A stretch of DNA of 64,000 bases from Alteraurantiacibacter aquimixticola (GTDB lineage: Bacteria > Pseudomonadota > Alphaproteobacteria > Sphingomonadales > Sphingomonadaceae). The DNA lies in contig NZ_SSHH01000002.1 of assembly GCF_004965515.1 (NCBI RefSeq), positions 578,840 through 642,839 of the forward strand, written 5' to 3'. The first letter of the stretch is position 1. Every line of letters begins with the position of its first letter. The notes beneath the pieces are model-generated. The model saw only the letters and a list, made by a program, of their open reading frames with translations, had not been told where the DNA came from and did not search any database. The position numbers and the translations under genes are program-made. Positions 15,950 through 24,977 of this stretch are shown piece after piece.

Positions 15950-17596
15950 CTAGATGCTGGACGGATAGGCCGGTCGGATATCGACCGGCAGGTGAGTCAT
16001 GCGTGAAATCGCGTCCTCACCATGCGCGTCGAGCTTGGCGTAGGTTTCGAAGAATGCGGCCGTGCCGTCATAATCGCCGGTCGCCTGCAGCATCAGCTCG
16101 GTGGTCAGCAGCTCGGTCAGCGCGCTTTCCATGCGTTCCGGGTCGATCACGAAATGCTCGGCCTCCTCGTCGAAGCGGAAGGCGCCCTTTTCCAGCAGGA
16201 AGCCATATTGTGCCGCCGCGCCCTTGGCGTGCGCTTCCTCGATCCCGAAGCGCATGGAGCGGAACAGGCCGGTGAAATAGGTCGCCCAGAGCTGGTCCTT
16301 TTCGGCCGCCGGGATCTCGCCGCGTTCCATCATGTAGAGGATGTTGTAGACGCCCATGACGTCCGCCTTGCTCTCCTCCAGTGCCGAATAGAGCTCGCGC
16401 AGTTCCTCGTTCACCGTGGTTGCGCGGCCATCGACGGTGATGCTGCCCGGTCCCAGCGAGTGCGAGAGTTCGTGGAACAGGGTGAACAGCTCCATATACT
16501 TCTTCTGCACCAGCCCAGCCTGGCTCTCATGCAGCACGACCGCGCCCATGGGCTGCAGGATCATGTCGTATTTCGCACCCAGCACATTGGCGAGGATCAC
16601 TTTCTTCGCGCCCTTGGCTTCGCGCACGCGCTCGTCATTGGGCAGGTTGAAGGCGATGGTCTGCACGCCGGGCACATTGTCGCCGCCGCCCTGCACCTGG
16701 TCGGCCACGGCGATCGGGCTTTCGAAGCCGCGGTTGAAATTGTGATGCTCCGCCGGGATCGGCAGATTGCCCTCCATGTCGCGCAAATAGGAGACATAGC
16801 GGCGCAGCGCCTCGCTCTCCTCCGGATTGCGCAGGGTCACGAAGCTTTCGAAGGCGGTCTTCGTGCCATAGAGGCGGTCGGTATAAACCTCATAGGGTCC
16901 GATCGCGACTTCGATGGGCGTGCCTTCAAGGTCCATCCACGCCATTTCGCTTTCGAAATAATCGTCGGTCAGGAAGCTTTCGGCGCGCAGGGTGAGGAAG
17001 CGCTTGAGGCTGGGATTGGTGGTGATTTCCGCCGCTTCGCGCAGCAATTGCGCGGCGGGTTCCAGCCAATCGGCATATTCCACCGAATAGGGGATCGCGA
17101 CGAGGTTCTCGCCATCGCGGCGCACCACGGTGTAGGGGCTGAGCAGGGCCTCGCGCTGGTCGGGATGCGCTTCCAGATAGGCGTCGAATTCCTCGCGCGT
17201 CAGGTCGGCGGGATAGAAGCCCGCGCCTTCCGGCATGGGCGTGTCGCCATAGAAGGGATGAAGGTCGCTGCCCTCGTCCCACGGGCCGAAATTGCGGTCA
17301 TACATGTCGAGCATGTCGGCATTGCCGGTCGCCTCGATCTCGGAGCGCAGCTCGTCATAGTTGGGCAGGCGCTGGTGCATGTAGATCACGCTCATCAGCC
17401 GGCTTGCCGCGATCAGCTTGCCGACAACCTGCCGCTCATCCTCGGTGAGATAGGAAGTATCCGGGGTCATCGCGACATCGGCGATCTGGTCGCGGCTGGC
17501 GATCATGTCATAGCCGCTCTCGACCGCGTTATCGCCCGATGTGCAGGCGGTGGCGAGAAGGGCGACGGGCAAGAGGGCCTTGGCGAGAAAGCGCAT
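15950..17596 (-). CDS. M49-like (dipeptidyl-peptidase III-type) zinc peptidase lipoprotein
   Basis: This 548-aa protein has a lipoprotein signal (LPVALLATACTS). The likely zinc site is FHELSHSLGPGS around residue 379, with a downstream EESKAD motif near residue 410, matching the M49 scheme of an HE..H helix followed by EE.(R/K)AD. Classical DPP III uses HELLGH; here the first motif has HExxH spacing. The expected role is exopeptidase action on small peptides in the periplasm. It is convergent with the DUF3817 gene, 13 bp away. Confidence 0.78.
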   Translation of the reverse strand: MRFLAKALLPVALLATACTSGDNAVESGYDMIASRDQIADVAMTPDTSYLTEDERQVVGKLIAASRLMSVIYMHQRLPNYDELRSEIEATGNADMLDMYDRNFGPWDEGSDLHPFYGDTPMPEGAGFYPADLTREEFDAYLEAHPDQREALLSPYTVVRRDGENLVAIPYSVEYADWLEPAAQLLREAAEITTNPSLKRFLTLRAESFLTDDYFESEMAWMDLEGTPIEVAIGPYEVYTDRLYGTKTAFESFVTLRNPEESEALRRYVSYLRDMEGNLPIPAEHHNFNRGFESPIAVADQVQGGGDNVPGVQTIAFNLPNDERVREAKGAKKVILANVLGAKYDMILQPMGAVVLHESQAGLVQKKYMELFTLFHELSHSLGPGSITVDGRATTVNEELRELYSALEESKADVMGVYNILYMMERGEIPAAEKDQLWATYFTGLFRSMRFGIEEAHAKGAAAQYGFLLEKGAFRFDEEAEHFVIDPERMESALTELLTTELMLQATGDYDGTAAFFETYAKLDAHGEDAISRMTHLPVDIRPAYPSSI

Positions 17597-17694
17597 ATGC
17601 GGGCATCCAATCAGGGAACAGCTGTAACTATCCCGCCTGACTAGCGAGCCGGGGTGCCGGGATCAATTGGAAAGGCCCGCCGGGGAGCCGGCGA

Positions 17695-18123
17695 TCAGCC
17701 TTCGCGGTCGTTGAAGGTCCAGGCGACCTCGCCCTGGGCGCTGCCGGTGGTGACCATCTGGTGCGCCAGCTGCATCGCCTCGGCAAAGGCATCCTCGGCC
17801 ATGGCGGGAGCAGCGACGCCGGTCACCGCAGCACGGGCGCGGCTGGACATCAGGACGATGTTGCGGGTCGCGATGCCCTCGGCAGGAACGGCGACCATCG
17901 CGCGCTGTCCGCTCGCCTCGACCATGTGATCGCCCGCAGCAATATCGGCAAAGCGATAGGCGCCGTCGGCATCGCTCATCGCGCGGGCATCGCCCAGCGC
18001 CAGCTCCACACCCGCCGCCGGAACGCCGCGCGCGTCATAGACCGTGCCCGTCACCTCACCCGCCGTGGCGGAGAGGGAAAGGCCCAGCGAAAGGGCGGCG
18101 GCGACAAGAGCGGCTTTGCGCAA
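17695..18123 (-). CDS. Secreted protein with carboxypeptidase-regulatory-like domain
   Basis: The 142-aa product has a signal peptide (ALVAAALSLGLSLSATAG) and a single small beta-sandwich of the CarboxypepD_reg type: GEVTGTVYDARGVPAAGVELAL, then DADGAYRFADIAAGDH. The remaining ~60 residues are helical (EDAFAEAMQLAHQM). The start at 18123 is a TTG without an evident ribosome-binding site, so the exact N-terminus is uncertain. Confidence 0.65.
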   Translation of the reverse strand: MRKAALVAAALSLGLSLSATAGEVTGTVYDARGVPAAGVELALGDARAMSDADGAYRFADIAAGDHMVEASGQRAMVAVPAEGIATRNIVLMSSRARAAVTGVAAPAMAEDAFAEAMQLAHQMVTTGSAQGEVAWTFNDREG

Positions 18124-18243
18124 GGCGGGACATCCGAATCATTGCGGCGCGGACCGATTTCCGCACCCCGTTCGGACTCCACAGCCGAGCAATGTGACGG
18201 CTGCATTACAGTGGATGACATTTTCGCGACGGGACGTGCGCGA

Positions 18244-19845
18244 TCAGCCCTTCAGCGCCTTCAGCACAAGGTCGCTCGCCCGCTCGCCGATCATGATCGC
18301 AGTGGCATTGGTATTGCCCTGCGGAATGGTCGGCATGATGCTGGCATCGGCGACCCACAGGCCTTCCACGCCCTTCACCCGGCAATCTGGCGTCAGCACC
18401 GCATCCGCATCGTCGGCAGCGCCCATGCGCACCGTGCCGACCGGGTGGTACATCGGGATCGTCGCCGCGCGGACATAAGGCATGAGCCTGTCCACCCCGC
18501 TCGCATCCATGCCGGGGCGCACCTCGGCGGTCACCTGCCCCACCAAAGCGGGCTGCGCCATGATGCGGCGGGCGATCTCCAGCCCCTCTACCAGTTGCAG
18601 CGCATCGTCCTCCTCGCCGATCAGCTGGTGGCGGATCACCGGCGGCGCGTCGGGATCGCTGGAGCCGAGCAGCACCTCGCCCCTGCTCTCCGGCCGCGTC
18701 AGCGCGATGAAGGTACTGACAGAGCTTTCCGCGCGCAGCTCCAGATTGCCCGTGGGTGTCACATCGAAGGCGAAGGCGCTGAAGGCCAGCTGCAAATTCG
18801 GCGCGGGCAAATCCGCGCGGCTTTTCACGAAAGCCTGCGCATGGCCGATCCCGGTGGTGAGCGCGCCCGAACGACCGAACAGGAAGCGCGCAAGGCTCTT
18901 CACCCCGGCCAATCCCCGGCTGTCATCGTTGAGCGTATGGGCGGACACCTCGTTCACCAGGTGCACGCCGGGATGTTCCTGCAGGTTCTGCCCCACGCCC
19001 GGCGCGTCAAGGACCACATCGACGCCATGGTCACGCAAATGCGCCGCCGGACCAATGCCGGAAAGCATCAGCAGGCGCGGCGAATTGAGCGCGCCCGCGC
19101 TCAGCACCACGCCATCATTGGCGGTGATCGTCTCGGAACTCTCGCCCCGCTGCACGGTGACGCCGCAGGCGCGGCCATCCTGCATCTCGATCCGCAATAC
19201 CTTGACCTCGAGCATGATCTCGAGCGTCTTGGGCTTCTTCTGAAGGTAACCGGCAGCGGTGGATGAGCGGAGGCCGTTCCTTTGCGAGAGCTGGATCAGG
19301 TCCACGCCCTCATTATGTTCGCCATTGAGGTCGGGCGAGCGGGGATAGCCTGCCTGCTGCACCGCCGCGATCCAGTCGCCCGTCACCGCATAGCGGCTGC
19401 GCACCTCGGAAACCGCGATCGGCCCGCCCGTGCCGCGATAATCATCGGAGCCGCGCTCATTATCCTCCATCCGGCGGAAGAATGGCAGCACGCTGTGATA
19501 ATCCCAGCCCTTGGCGCCCAGCTCGGCCCAGCGGTCGTAATCGTAAGAGTGGCCGCGAATGAACATCATGCCGTTGATCGCGCTGCCGCCGCCGAGCCGC
19601 TTGCCCGCCGGCCAGACGTCGGGCCTGCCGCCCACGCTGGGGTCGGGTTCGGCAGAGTACATCCAGTCGAAATCGGGCGTGTGGACGATGCCGCTCATCA
19701 GCGCAGGCACGCGGGAGCGCACGTCCTTATGGCCCTTGCCCGCTTCCACCAGCAGCACACGCTTGCCCGCCTCGGCCAGCCGCACCGCCATGGGAATGCC
19801 CGCCGATCCGCCGCCGACAACGATGATATCCGGATTGTGGCCCAA
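18244..19845 (-). CDS. GMC family FAD-dependent alcohol/choline dehydrogenase-like oxidoreductase
   Basis: This 533-aa flavoprotein starts with the FAD-binding PDIIVVGGGSAGIPMAVRLAE. The GMC signature follows (GKRLGGGSAINGMMFIRGH), then GVVLSAGALNSPRLLMLSGIGP. The C-terminal catalytic part contains MYHPVGTVRMG with the conserved histidine, and VADASIMPTIPQGNTNA. It oxidises an alcohol substrate that cannot be named from sequence. The start is a TTG with GGAG six bases upstream. Confidence 0.88.
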   Translation of the reverse strand: MGHNPDIIVVGGGSAGIPMAVRLAEAGKRVLLVEAGKGHKDVRSRVPALMSGIVHTPDFDWMYSAEPDPSVGGRPDVWPAGKRLGGGSAINGMMFIRGHSYDYDRWAELGAKGWDYHSVLPFFRRMEDNERGSDDYRGTGGPIAVSEVRSRYAVTGDWIAAVQQAGYPRSPDLNGEHNEGVDLIQLSQRNGLRSSTAAGYLQKKPKTLEIMLEVKVLRIEMQDGRACGVTVQRGESSETITANDGVVLSAGALNSPRLLMLSGIGPAAHLRDHGVDVVLDAPGVGQNLQEHPGVHLVNEVSAHTLNDDSRGLAGVKSLARFLFGRSGALTTGIGHAQAFVKSRADLPAPNLQLAFSAFAFDVTPTGNLELRAESSVSTFIALTRPESRGEVLLGSSDPDAPPVIRHQLIGEEDDALQLVEGLEIARRIMAQPALVGQVTAEVRPGMDASGVDRLMPYVRAATIPMYHPVGTVRMGAADDADAVLTPDCRVKGVEGLWVADASIMPTIPQGNTNATAIMIGERASDLVLKALKG

Positions 19846-19922
19846 GTCTCGCTCCTCTCACCTCGCCTGATGCGGCAAAAGCGCCGTTCCCCGCAAGGGG
19901 TCGAAGCGCTATTCCCCATCTC

Positions 19923-20372
19923 ATGGACGATCGGGAGGCCATGGAGCGAAGCGCGGGAGCGCGGCTGGCGCTGCTGGAGGAGAGCTTCGCGCACCTTGCC
20001 GGCAGGCCGCTGGTCGCGGGCGGCGACGGGTTGTGGAACGCGCCCGGCGCAGTGGTGGCACATGGCACGCAAGACCCGCCGCTGTTCTTCTACGGCAACC
20101 GCACCGCCCTCACCCTCTTCCGCATGAGCGCAGAGCAATTCATCGGCCTGCCCAGCTACAAAAGTGCCGAACCCGGCCTGCGCGCGGAGCGCGCCGCGAT
20201 GCTGGCAAAGCTCGATGCGGAAGACGTGGTTACCGGCTATCACGGCATCCGCATCGCCGCAGACGGCACGCGCTTTCGCATCGAGGACGCGGTGATCTGG
20301 AACCTCGTCGACGCAACTGGTAAACGCCACGGCCAAGCTGCGACGTTTGGGAAGTGGGAGATGGTTGGATGA
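19923..20372 (+). CDS. MEKHLA domain protein
   Basis: The 149-aa protein matches the PAS-like MEKHLA family: PPLFFYGNRTALTLFRMSAEQFIGLPSYKSAEP, then LRAERAAMLAKL and the ending GQAATFGKWEMVG. In plants this domain sits at the end of HD-ZIP III proteins; bacterial stand-alone members are of unknown role. It is divergent from the GMC oxidoreductase, and its stop overlaps the next gene's start by 4 bp. Confidence 0.82.
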   Translation: MDDREAMERSAGARLALLEESFAHLAGRPLVAGGDGLWNAPGAVVAHGTQDPPLFFYGNRTALTLFRMSAEQFIGLPSYKSAEPGLRAERAAMLAKLDAEDVVTGYHGIRIAADGTRFRIEDAVIWNLVDATGKRHGQAATFGKWEMVG

Positions 20373-20965
20373 TCCTTGCCACTCTAATCGCCAGCGCAAT
20401 GCAAGGAGCCAGCTCCATGTCAGGTTTTACCTACTTCGATGAGGCCGAGGCGGAACGGCGCGCACGCGCCTGTACACTGTCGGACGTGTCGCTCGCATTC
20501 GACGATCTGCTTCAGGAAAACCTTGTTATCATCGCCGATGAGGAAATTTCGGACGAGCAGCTATTCTGCCTCGCGCAGGCATTCGATGCCACACACTATA
20601 CAGTCCAACTTCCTGAGGCATATCAGGCCGCCTTTGCTGCAAAGGCCACAGAACTCGCTGCCCCTAGATCGCGGGCTACGTGGATTGCCGAATGGGAACG
20701 ATTGGGCTTTCCCGAACCTCCACACTACGACCCGGACACGATGGAGGACACGGACTTCGCAAGAACCCTCGAAGACTTCTGTGGGTCGCACGCGAAAGGG
20801 GCATTTGGTTCGGAGTTTGGACCGAGAATGATCTCGCCGGAATGGCACGCAGCGCTGGACCCGAATTCTCCGGAGCAAAGGCGCGCAGTGAGTTGCGTGA
20901 TGCTCGGTGCCCATCTGTCCGGTTTCGAAATCGGCATCATCGGCAATGAGAAAGAGCCGGAATGA
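20369..20965 (+). CDS. Hypothetical acidic protein coupled to the MEKHLA gene
   Basis: The 198-aa product starts at an ATG overlapping the MEKHLA stop (ATGA). A later ATG at 20417 is possible. It is acidic and helical (DEAEAERRARACTLSDVSLAFDD), with a WIAEWERLGFPEPPHY segment and no export signal. The codon choice is somewhat less GC-biased than its neighbours. Not recognised. Confidence 0.6.
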   Translation: MILATLIASAMQGASSMSGFTYFDEAEAERRARACTLSDVSLAFDDLLQENLVIIADEEISDEQLFCLAQAFDATHYTVQLPEAYQAAFAAKATELAAPRSRATWIAEWERLGFPEPPHYDPDTMEDTDFARTLEDFCGSHAKGAFGSEFGPRMISPEWHAALDPNSPEQRRAVSCVMLGAHLSGFEIGIIGNEKEPE

Positions 20966-21085
20966 CGGTTACATTCCCGTAGCAAAGAAAAACCCGGCCC
21001 CCGCCAAACTTTCCCTTGCTTGCCGCCATCGGCGCAGCCTCCCATCTTTTTCGTCATCGACCCACAGGTTCAGGAGAAAACCGAG

Positions 21086-21952
21086 ATGTCCGACGTCTAC
21101 ACCCCGCCCAAGGTCTGGGCTCCCACCGAAAGCGGCGGCCAGTTTTCGGGCGTCAATCGCCCCACTGCCGGCGCGCGTGAGCAGAAGGAGCTGCCGCAGG
21201 GCGAGCATCCCTTCCAGCTCTATTCGCTGGGCACGCCCAACGGGGTGAAGGTGACGATCATGTTCGAGGAGCTGCTGGAAGCCGGCTTCTCCGAAGCGGA
21301 ATATGACGCGTGGAAGATCAAGATCTTTGAAGGCGACCAGTTCTGGTCCGGCTTCGTCGATCTCAACCCCAATTCGAAGATCCCGGCGCTGCTGGACAAG
21401 AGCGGCGACACGCCCTTCCGCGTCTTCGAAAGCGGGGCGATCCTGATGCACCTGGCAGAAAAGTTCGACTACCTGCTGCCGAAGGAAAACCCGGCACGAG
21501 CCGAAACGCTCAGCTGGCTGATGTGGCAGATGGGCAGCGCGCCCTTCATCGGCGGCGGTTTCGGCCATTTCTACGTCTATGCGCCCGAACGCTACAAGTA
21601 CCCCATCGACCGCTACGCGATGGAAACCAAGCGCCTGTTCGACGTGGCGGACCAGCAGTTGGCGAAGACCGAATATCTTGCGGGCAGCGACTACACGATC
21701 GCCGATATCGCCGCCTATACCTGGCTCGGCAATCTCTACCACGGCGCCTATAACCGCTGCGACATCTTCCTCTCGCTGGACGAGTACGAGAATGTCGGGC
21801 GCTGGGTGAAGGCGATCGACGCGCGCCCCGGCGCTATCCGCGGACGGTTGGTCAACACGCAGGCGATGGACGAGCGCCACTCGGCGGCGGATTTCGACAA
21901 GGTCGAGGATCGCAGCCTGTTCGATCCGTTGCGCAAGAAGGCGGATGTGTAA
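21086..21952 (+). CDS. YghU/YfcG-type glutathione-dependent disulfide-bond oxidoreductase (GST family)
   Basis: This 288-aa GST has the extended N-terminus of the YghU group (PPKVWAPTESGGQFSGVNRPTAG). A thioredoxin-like domain follows (PFQLYSLGTPNGVKVTIMFEEL, SKIPAL, VFESGAILMHLAEKF), then the helical domain (GFGHFYVYAPE, DYTIADIAAYTW). Members reduce disulfides using two glutathiones. The ATG at 21086 has AGGAG upstream. It is followed by a large inverted repeat. Confidence 0.88.
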   Translation: MSDVYTPPKVWAPTESGGQFSGVNRPTAGAREQKELPQGEHPFQLYSLGTPNGVKVTIMFEELLEAGFSEAEYDAWKIKIFEGDQFWSGFVDLNPNSKIPALLDKSGDTPFRVFESGAILMHLAEKFDYLLPKENPARAETLSWLMWQMGSAPFIGGGFGHFYVYAPERYKYPIDRYAMETKRLFDVADQQLAKTEYLAGSDYTIADIAAYTWLGNLYHGAYNRCDIFLSLDEYENVGRWVKAIDARPGAIRGRLVNTQAMDERHSAADFDKVEDRSLFDPLRKKADV

Positions 21953-21960
21953 CGCTCTTC

Positions 21961-22041
21961 GTCATTGCGAGCGAAGCGCGGCAATCCAGGGCGGCACTGT
22001 GCGGCCCTGGATTGCCGCGTCGCTTCGCTCCTCGCAATGAC
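21961..22041. repeat. Large inverted repeat, bidirectional terminator-like
   Basis: GGCAATCCAGGGC (21980-21992) pairs perfectly with GCCCTGGATTGCC (22004-22016). The outer arms GTCATTGCGAGCGAAGCG and CGCTTCGCT...CGCAATGAC also pair, with a 3-base bulge. It lies between the convergent GST and TonB-receptor genes. The text resembles palindromic intergenic repeats that recur in many proteobacterial genomes. Confidence 0.75.
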
Positions 22042-22052
22042 GGCGAGGTTGC

Positions 22053-24284
22053 CTAGAACCGATAGCTTGCTTCCACGCCATAGATCCGCGGCCGCGCCTT
22101 GAAGACGAAACCGCCGGGTGAGAATTCGGCATTGTATTCCTCGTCGAAGAGGTTGGTCGCAAAGCCGTAGAGCCCCCAGTTCTCGCCTTCCACGCCGATG
22201 CGCGCATTCACCAGGTGGATCGGGTCGCGCACGGTCGAATTGGGCACGTCCCACCATGTCCGGCCCGTGCGGCGATAATCGACACGCAGCAGTGCATCGA
22301 GATCCTCGGTCAGCGCCGGATTATATTGCGCACCGACATTCAGCGTCGAGCGGCTGATCAGCGGGGCTTCATTGCCAATCACCGAAGGATCGGGGAACTC
22401 CTTGATATCGCTGAAGGTCAGGCCCCATGCGGCGTTGATCTGGAAGTCGCTCGACGGGCGCAGCAGCGCTTCCAGCTCGACGCCCTGGATCTCCACCTCG
22501 CCCACATTGCCGAGGTTCTGCGTGGAGTTGGCGGCGAGGAAGACGAAGAAATAGCTGTTCTTCGACGTCGTGTGATAGGCCGCCGCATTGAGGCTGAGCA
22601 TGCGGTCGAGCAGCTGCAGCTTGGTGCCGATCTCGAACGTATCGGCCGTCTCCGCCTCGTAGATATCCTCCACGCCGACAATGCCGTTGTCGAAGGCCAC
22701 CGCGCCAACGCCGGTCTGGTTGAAGCCGCCCGAGCGGAAGCCGCGCGAGTAGCCGCCATAGAGCGTCACATTGCTGGTGGGCGTGAAGGTCAGCGTGACC
22801 TTGGGCTGCCAGTCGTCGAAGCTGATCTCCCGAACTTCACCCGTCGCGCCTTGCGGGAAGCCGGGGATGTTGGGAAGAAATGCGGTCGGCGTCAGCGTGG
22901 TCTGTTCGCGCTTGTCATGATCGTAACGCAGCGAAGCATCCACGCGGAAAGCGTCGGAGAACTGGTATCCCACATTGCCGAACAGCGCCCAGGCGAAATT
23001 GTCCTGCGAATCCGCCAGGAACGTGCTCTGCGGATTGAGCGGATTGGTGCTCGGTTCGCGGTAGACGGGGAACACGCCCTCGCCCAGATCGACCATATTA
23101 CCGGTGGAGATGTAGCGGTCCGTCGCGATCAAATAGCCGCCGAACATCCAGAACAGGTCTTGATCGGCCGGGCTTTCGAAACGCACTTCCTGGCTGAAGG
23201 CCTCGACGTCCAGATACTGGCTCTGGTTGAGGTCGATCCCGAGGCCCAGGCCGAAGCCGAAGGGCGAATCCGGCGGGCGAAAGAAGAAGCTTTCCTCGAT
23301 CGGCAGGAAGTCGAAAGCATCGCCGGTGAGGATCTCCTCCAGCGTGTCATAGCTGGTGACCGAGGTGACGGTGAAAGCGTCGGTTTCGACAGTCAGCTTG
23401 GCCGAGACATTATAGATGTCGCGATCGTTCTGACCGGCATTGTTCACCCGCACCGGCAAGCTGGTATCGTTCACATCCTCGACGATGTTGAAATAGAGCG
23501 CCTGCGTGCGCAGCTGGTCCATCGATGCGCGCAGGTCCAGCTCGACATTGTCGGCAAGGTCGAACAGCAGACGTCCGCGCAGCGAGAGGTTCTCGACCGG
23601 GTCGGCCTCCTCGCCGAGGAATTCGTTGTCGATATAGCCATCAGTATCCTGCCACGATCCCGACAGGCGGAAGGCGGCATTGTCGCTGAGCGGGCCGGAG
23701 ACGCCGCCGCGCATGTAATAGCCGAAGCCATTGTCGATCCCAGCGGTCACGCTGCCTTCCAGCTGGTCGGACGGCTCGCGCGTGGTGACGATGATCGCGC
23801 CGCCAATGGCGTTACGGCCATAGAGCGCGCCCTGCGGGCCCTTCATCACCTCGATCTGCTCGATATCGAACAGCTGCTGGTTGAACTGCGCCGGGTTCAC
23901 CTGCAGCACGCCGTCCACCACGACGGCGACGGACGGTTCGGAATTGCGCGCCTGGGTGATGCCGCGAATGATGACGAAGGCATTGCCCGCGTTCTGCGTC
24001 TCGACCAGGTTCACGTTCGGCGTGAGGTTGACGAAATCGGCCGGGCGGATGATCCGCGCATGCTCGATCGCCTGCGCACCGAATGCGGTGATGGCGACGG
24101 GCGTGTCCTGCAATTCGTTGGCGCGGCGCAGGCCGGTGACGACGATGGTGTTGCCGTTCGTTTCTTCTTCAGAGTTGTCGGTGCCAGCCTCGTCCTGTGC
24201 GAGTGCCGGGGCCGCCATTGCCAGCGATGTCGCCAGCGCCAATGCGGATACGACCGGGCGCGAGACCCTCCTCAAAGTGCTCAT
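22053..24284 (-). CDS. TonB-dependent outer-membrane receptor
   Basis: This 743-aa receptor has a signal peptide (ALALATSLAMAAPALAQ) and a TonB-box-like stretch (NTIVVTGLRRANELQDTPVAI). The plug domain (MKGPQGALYGRNAIGGAIIVTT) is followed by a 22-strand barrel ending in the terminal aromatic signature GVEASYRF. It imports an unidentified ligand across the outer membrane using TonB energy. GGGGAGG lies just before the ATG. It is the last chromosomal gene before tRNA-Gln and the island. Confidence 0.92.
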   Translation of the reverse strand: MSTLRRVSRPVVSALALATSLAMAAPALAQDEAGTDNSEEETNGNTIVVTGLRRANELQDTPVAITAFGAQAIEHARIIRPADFVNLTPNVNLVETQNAGNAFVIIRGITQARNSEPSVAVVVDGVLQVNPAQFNQQLFDIEQIEVMKGPQGALYGRNAIGGAIIVTTREPSDQLEGSVTAGIDNGFGYYMRGGVSGPLSDNAAFRLSGSWQDTDGYIDNEFLGEEADPVENLSLRGRLLFDLADNVELDLRASMDQLRTQALYFNIVEDVNDTSLPVRVNNAGQNDRDIYNVSAKLTVETDAFTVTSVTSYDTLEEILTGDAFDFLPIEESFFFRPPDSPFGFGLGLGIDLNQSQYLDVEAFSQEVRFESPADQDLFWMFGGYLIATDRYISTGNMVDLGEGVFPVYREPSTNPLNPQSTFLADSQDNFAWALFGNVGYQFSDAFRVDASLRYDHDKREQTTLTPTAFLPNIPGFPQGATGEVREISFDDWQPKVTLTFTPTSNVTLYGGYSRGFRSGGFNQTGVGAVAFDNGIVGVEDIYEAETADTFEIGTKLQLLDRMLSLNAAAYHTTSKNSYFFVFLAANSTQNLGNVGEVEIQGVELEALLRPSSDFQINAAWGLTFSDIKEFPDPSVIGNEAPLISRSTLNVGAQYNPALTEDLDALLRVDYRRTGRTWWDVPNSTVRDPIHLVNARIGVEGENWGLYGFATNLFDEEYNAEFSPGGFVFKARPRIYGVEASYRF

Positions 24285-24428
24285 CAGTTCCTCCCCAATT
24301 TTTTATGTTCTGGGAGGCACATAATGCCTGAAAACGGGCAGAAGCGCCATGCGGCTTTTGGTCACCCCTTCCCATCTGCGCCGGGCGCGTTATATGGGCG
24401 CCTCTCCCGCGCAAGCGCCGGGTGATGC

Positions 24429-24503
24429 TGGGGCGTCGCCAAGTGGTAAGGCAGCGGCTTTTGGTGCCGCCATTCGCAGGTTCGAATCCTGCCGCCCCAG
24501 CCA
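24429..24503 (+). tRNA. tRNA-Gln (anticodon TTG)
   Basis: The acceptor stem TGGGGCG pairs with CGCCCCA, followed by discriminator G and an encoded CCA. The anticodon stem GCGGC/GCCGC flanks the loop TTTTGGT, giving anticodon TTG. The T loop reads TTCGAAT. The 3' end is the left attachment site of the genomic island, and the gene is left intact by the insertion. Confidence 0.95.
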
Positions 24504-24504
24504 A
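24486..24504 (+). other. attL (19-bp core within tRNA-Gln 3' end)
   Basis: ATCCTGCCGCCCCAGCCAA spans the last 18 bases of tRNA-Gln plus one base. It is repeated exactly at 49393-49411. Bases on either side of the two copies do not match, so the core is 19 bp. Tyrosine integrases commonly use tRNA 3' ends as attB. Confidence 0.9.
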
Positions 24505-24598
24505 CATCTCCCGACCACTTAACTAATTGAAAATAAATCAAAATCCCTGCGATTCAAAATCAGTGGCTATCTGTGCTGGTATTAGCTCTTGGCCCCTG

Positions 24599-24618
24599 AG
24601 CTGCATAGAGATGCAGCT
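24599..24618. repeat. Inverted repeat near attL
   Basis: AGCTGCAT and ATGCAGCT form a perfect 8-bp stem with the 4-base loop AGAG, about 95 bp inside the left end. It could be a recombination-directionality or integrase-arm site, or a small hairpin. The rest of 24505-24820 holds no gene I can support. Confidence 0.4.
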
Positions 24619-24820
24619 GATCTGAGACGTTCGCAATACGATAGGATTGGGCGATCCACAGTCTAAACGTAGCAGCAAGTAGACTTGGGAGAGTACGACG
24701 GTAGTCCTCAGCGACCTATGCCTGCGGCAATGGCAGCAACGCGCCCTAATTTCGGTCATTCACGCCGTGCGAGCGGAATCCCAAAACCGGACGTCGCCCA
24801 GGCGAACTGATTCCCAACCC

Positions 24821-24904
24821 AAAACAGGAAGCGGGGGCCGCAGCCCCCGCCTTATTTGGTGCAGTCAAGCTGCTTGTTCACAACCGGACCTGCGATTTCT
24901 GAAG
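24821..24904 (-). ncRNA. Predicted tracrRNA of the type II-C system
   Basis: Read on the minus strand, about 24910-24883 is an anti-repeat: it can pair with the CRISPR repeat core GGACCGCGATTTCTGAA except for one bulged base. Next comes a short nexus-like hairpin (CAAG-CAG-CTTG, 24876-24866). A perfect GCGGGGGC/GCCCCCGC terminator hairpin (24850-24831) follows, with TTCCTGTTTT after it. This is the order expected for a tracrRNA. It is divergent from cas9, and the 5' end is inferred from the promoter below. Ends are approximate. Confidence 0.78.
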
Positions 24905-24909
24905 GCATA

Positions 24910-24938
24910 AGAGTAGACGCAAAAGTGAGGAGGTGCAA
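24910..24938 (-). promoter_or_regulatory. Candidate tracrRNA promoter
   Basis: On the minus strand, TTGCAC (24938-24933) and TACTCT (24915-24910) are separated by exactly 17 bases. They would start transcription near 24904, at the beginning of the anti-repeat pairing region. Neither hexamer is a strong consensus match. Confidence 0.5.
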
Positions 24939-24977
24939 TTGTCTTTCCCCGCGATCAGGTTTGGAGGGGGGAGTTGG

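Noticed and set aside
24538..24759. 73-aa frame between attL and the tracrRNA
   Set aside because: It has no family resemblance, no convincing ribosome-binding site, and is Cys/Arg-rich like many non-coding frames here.
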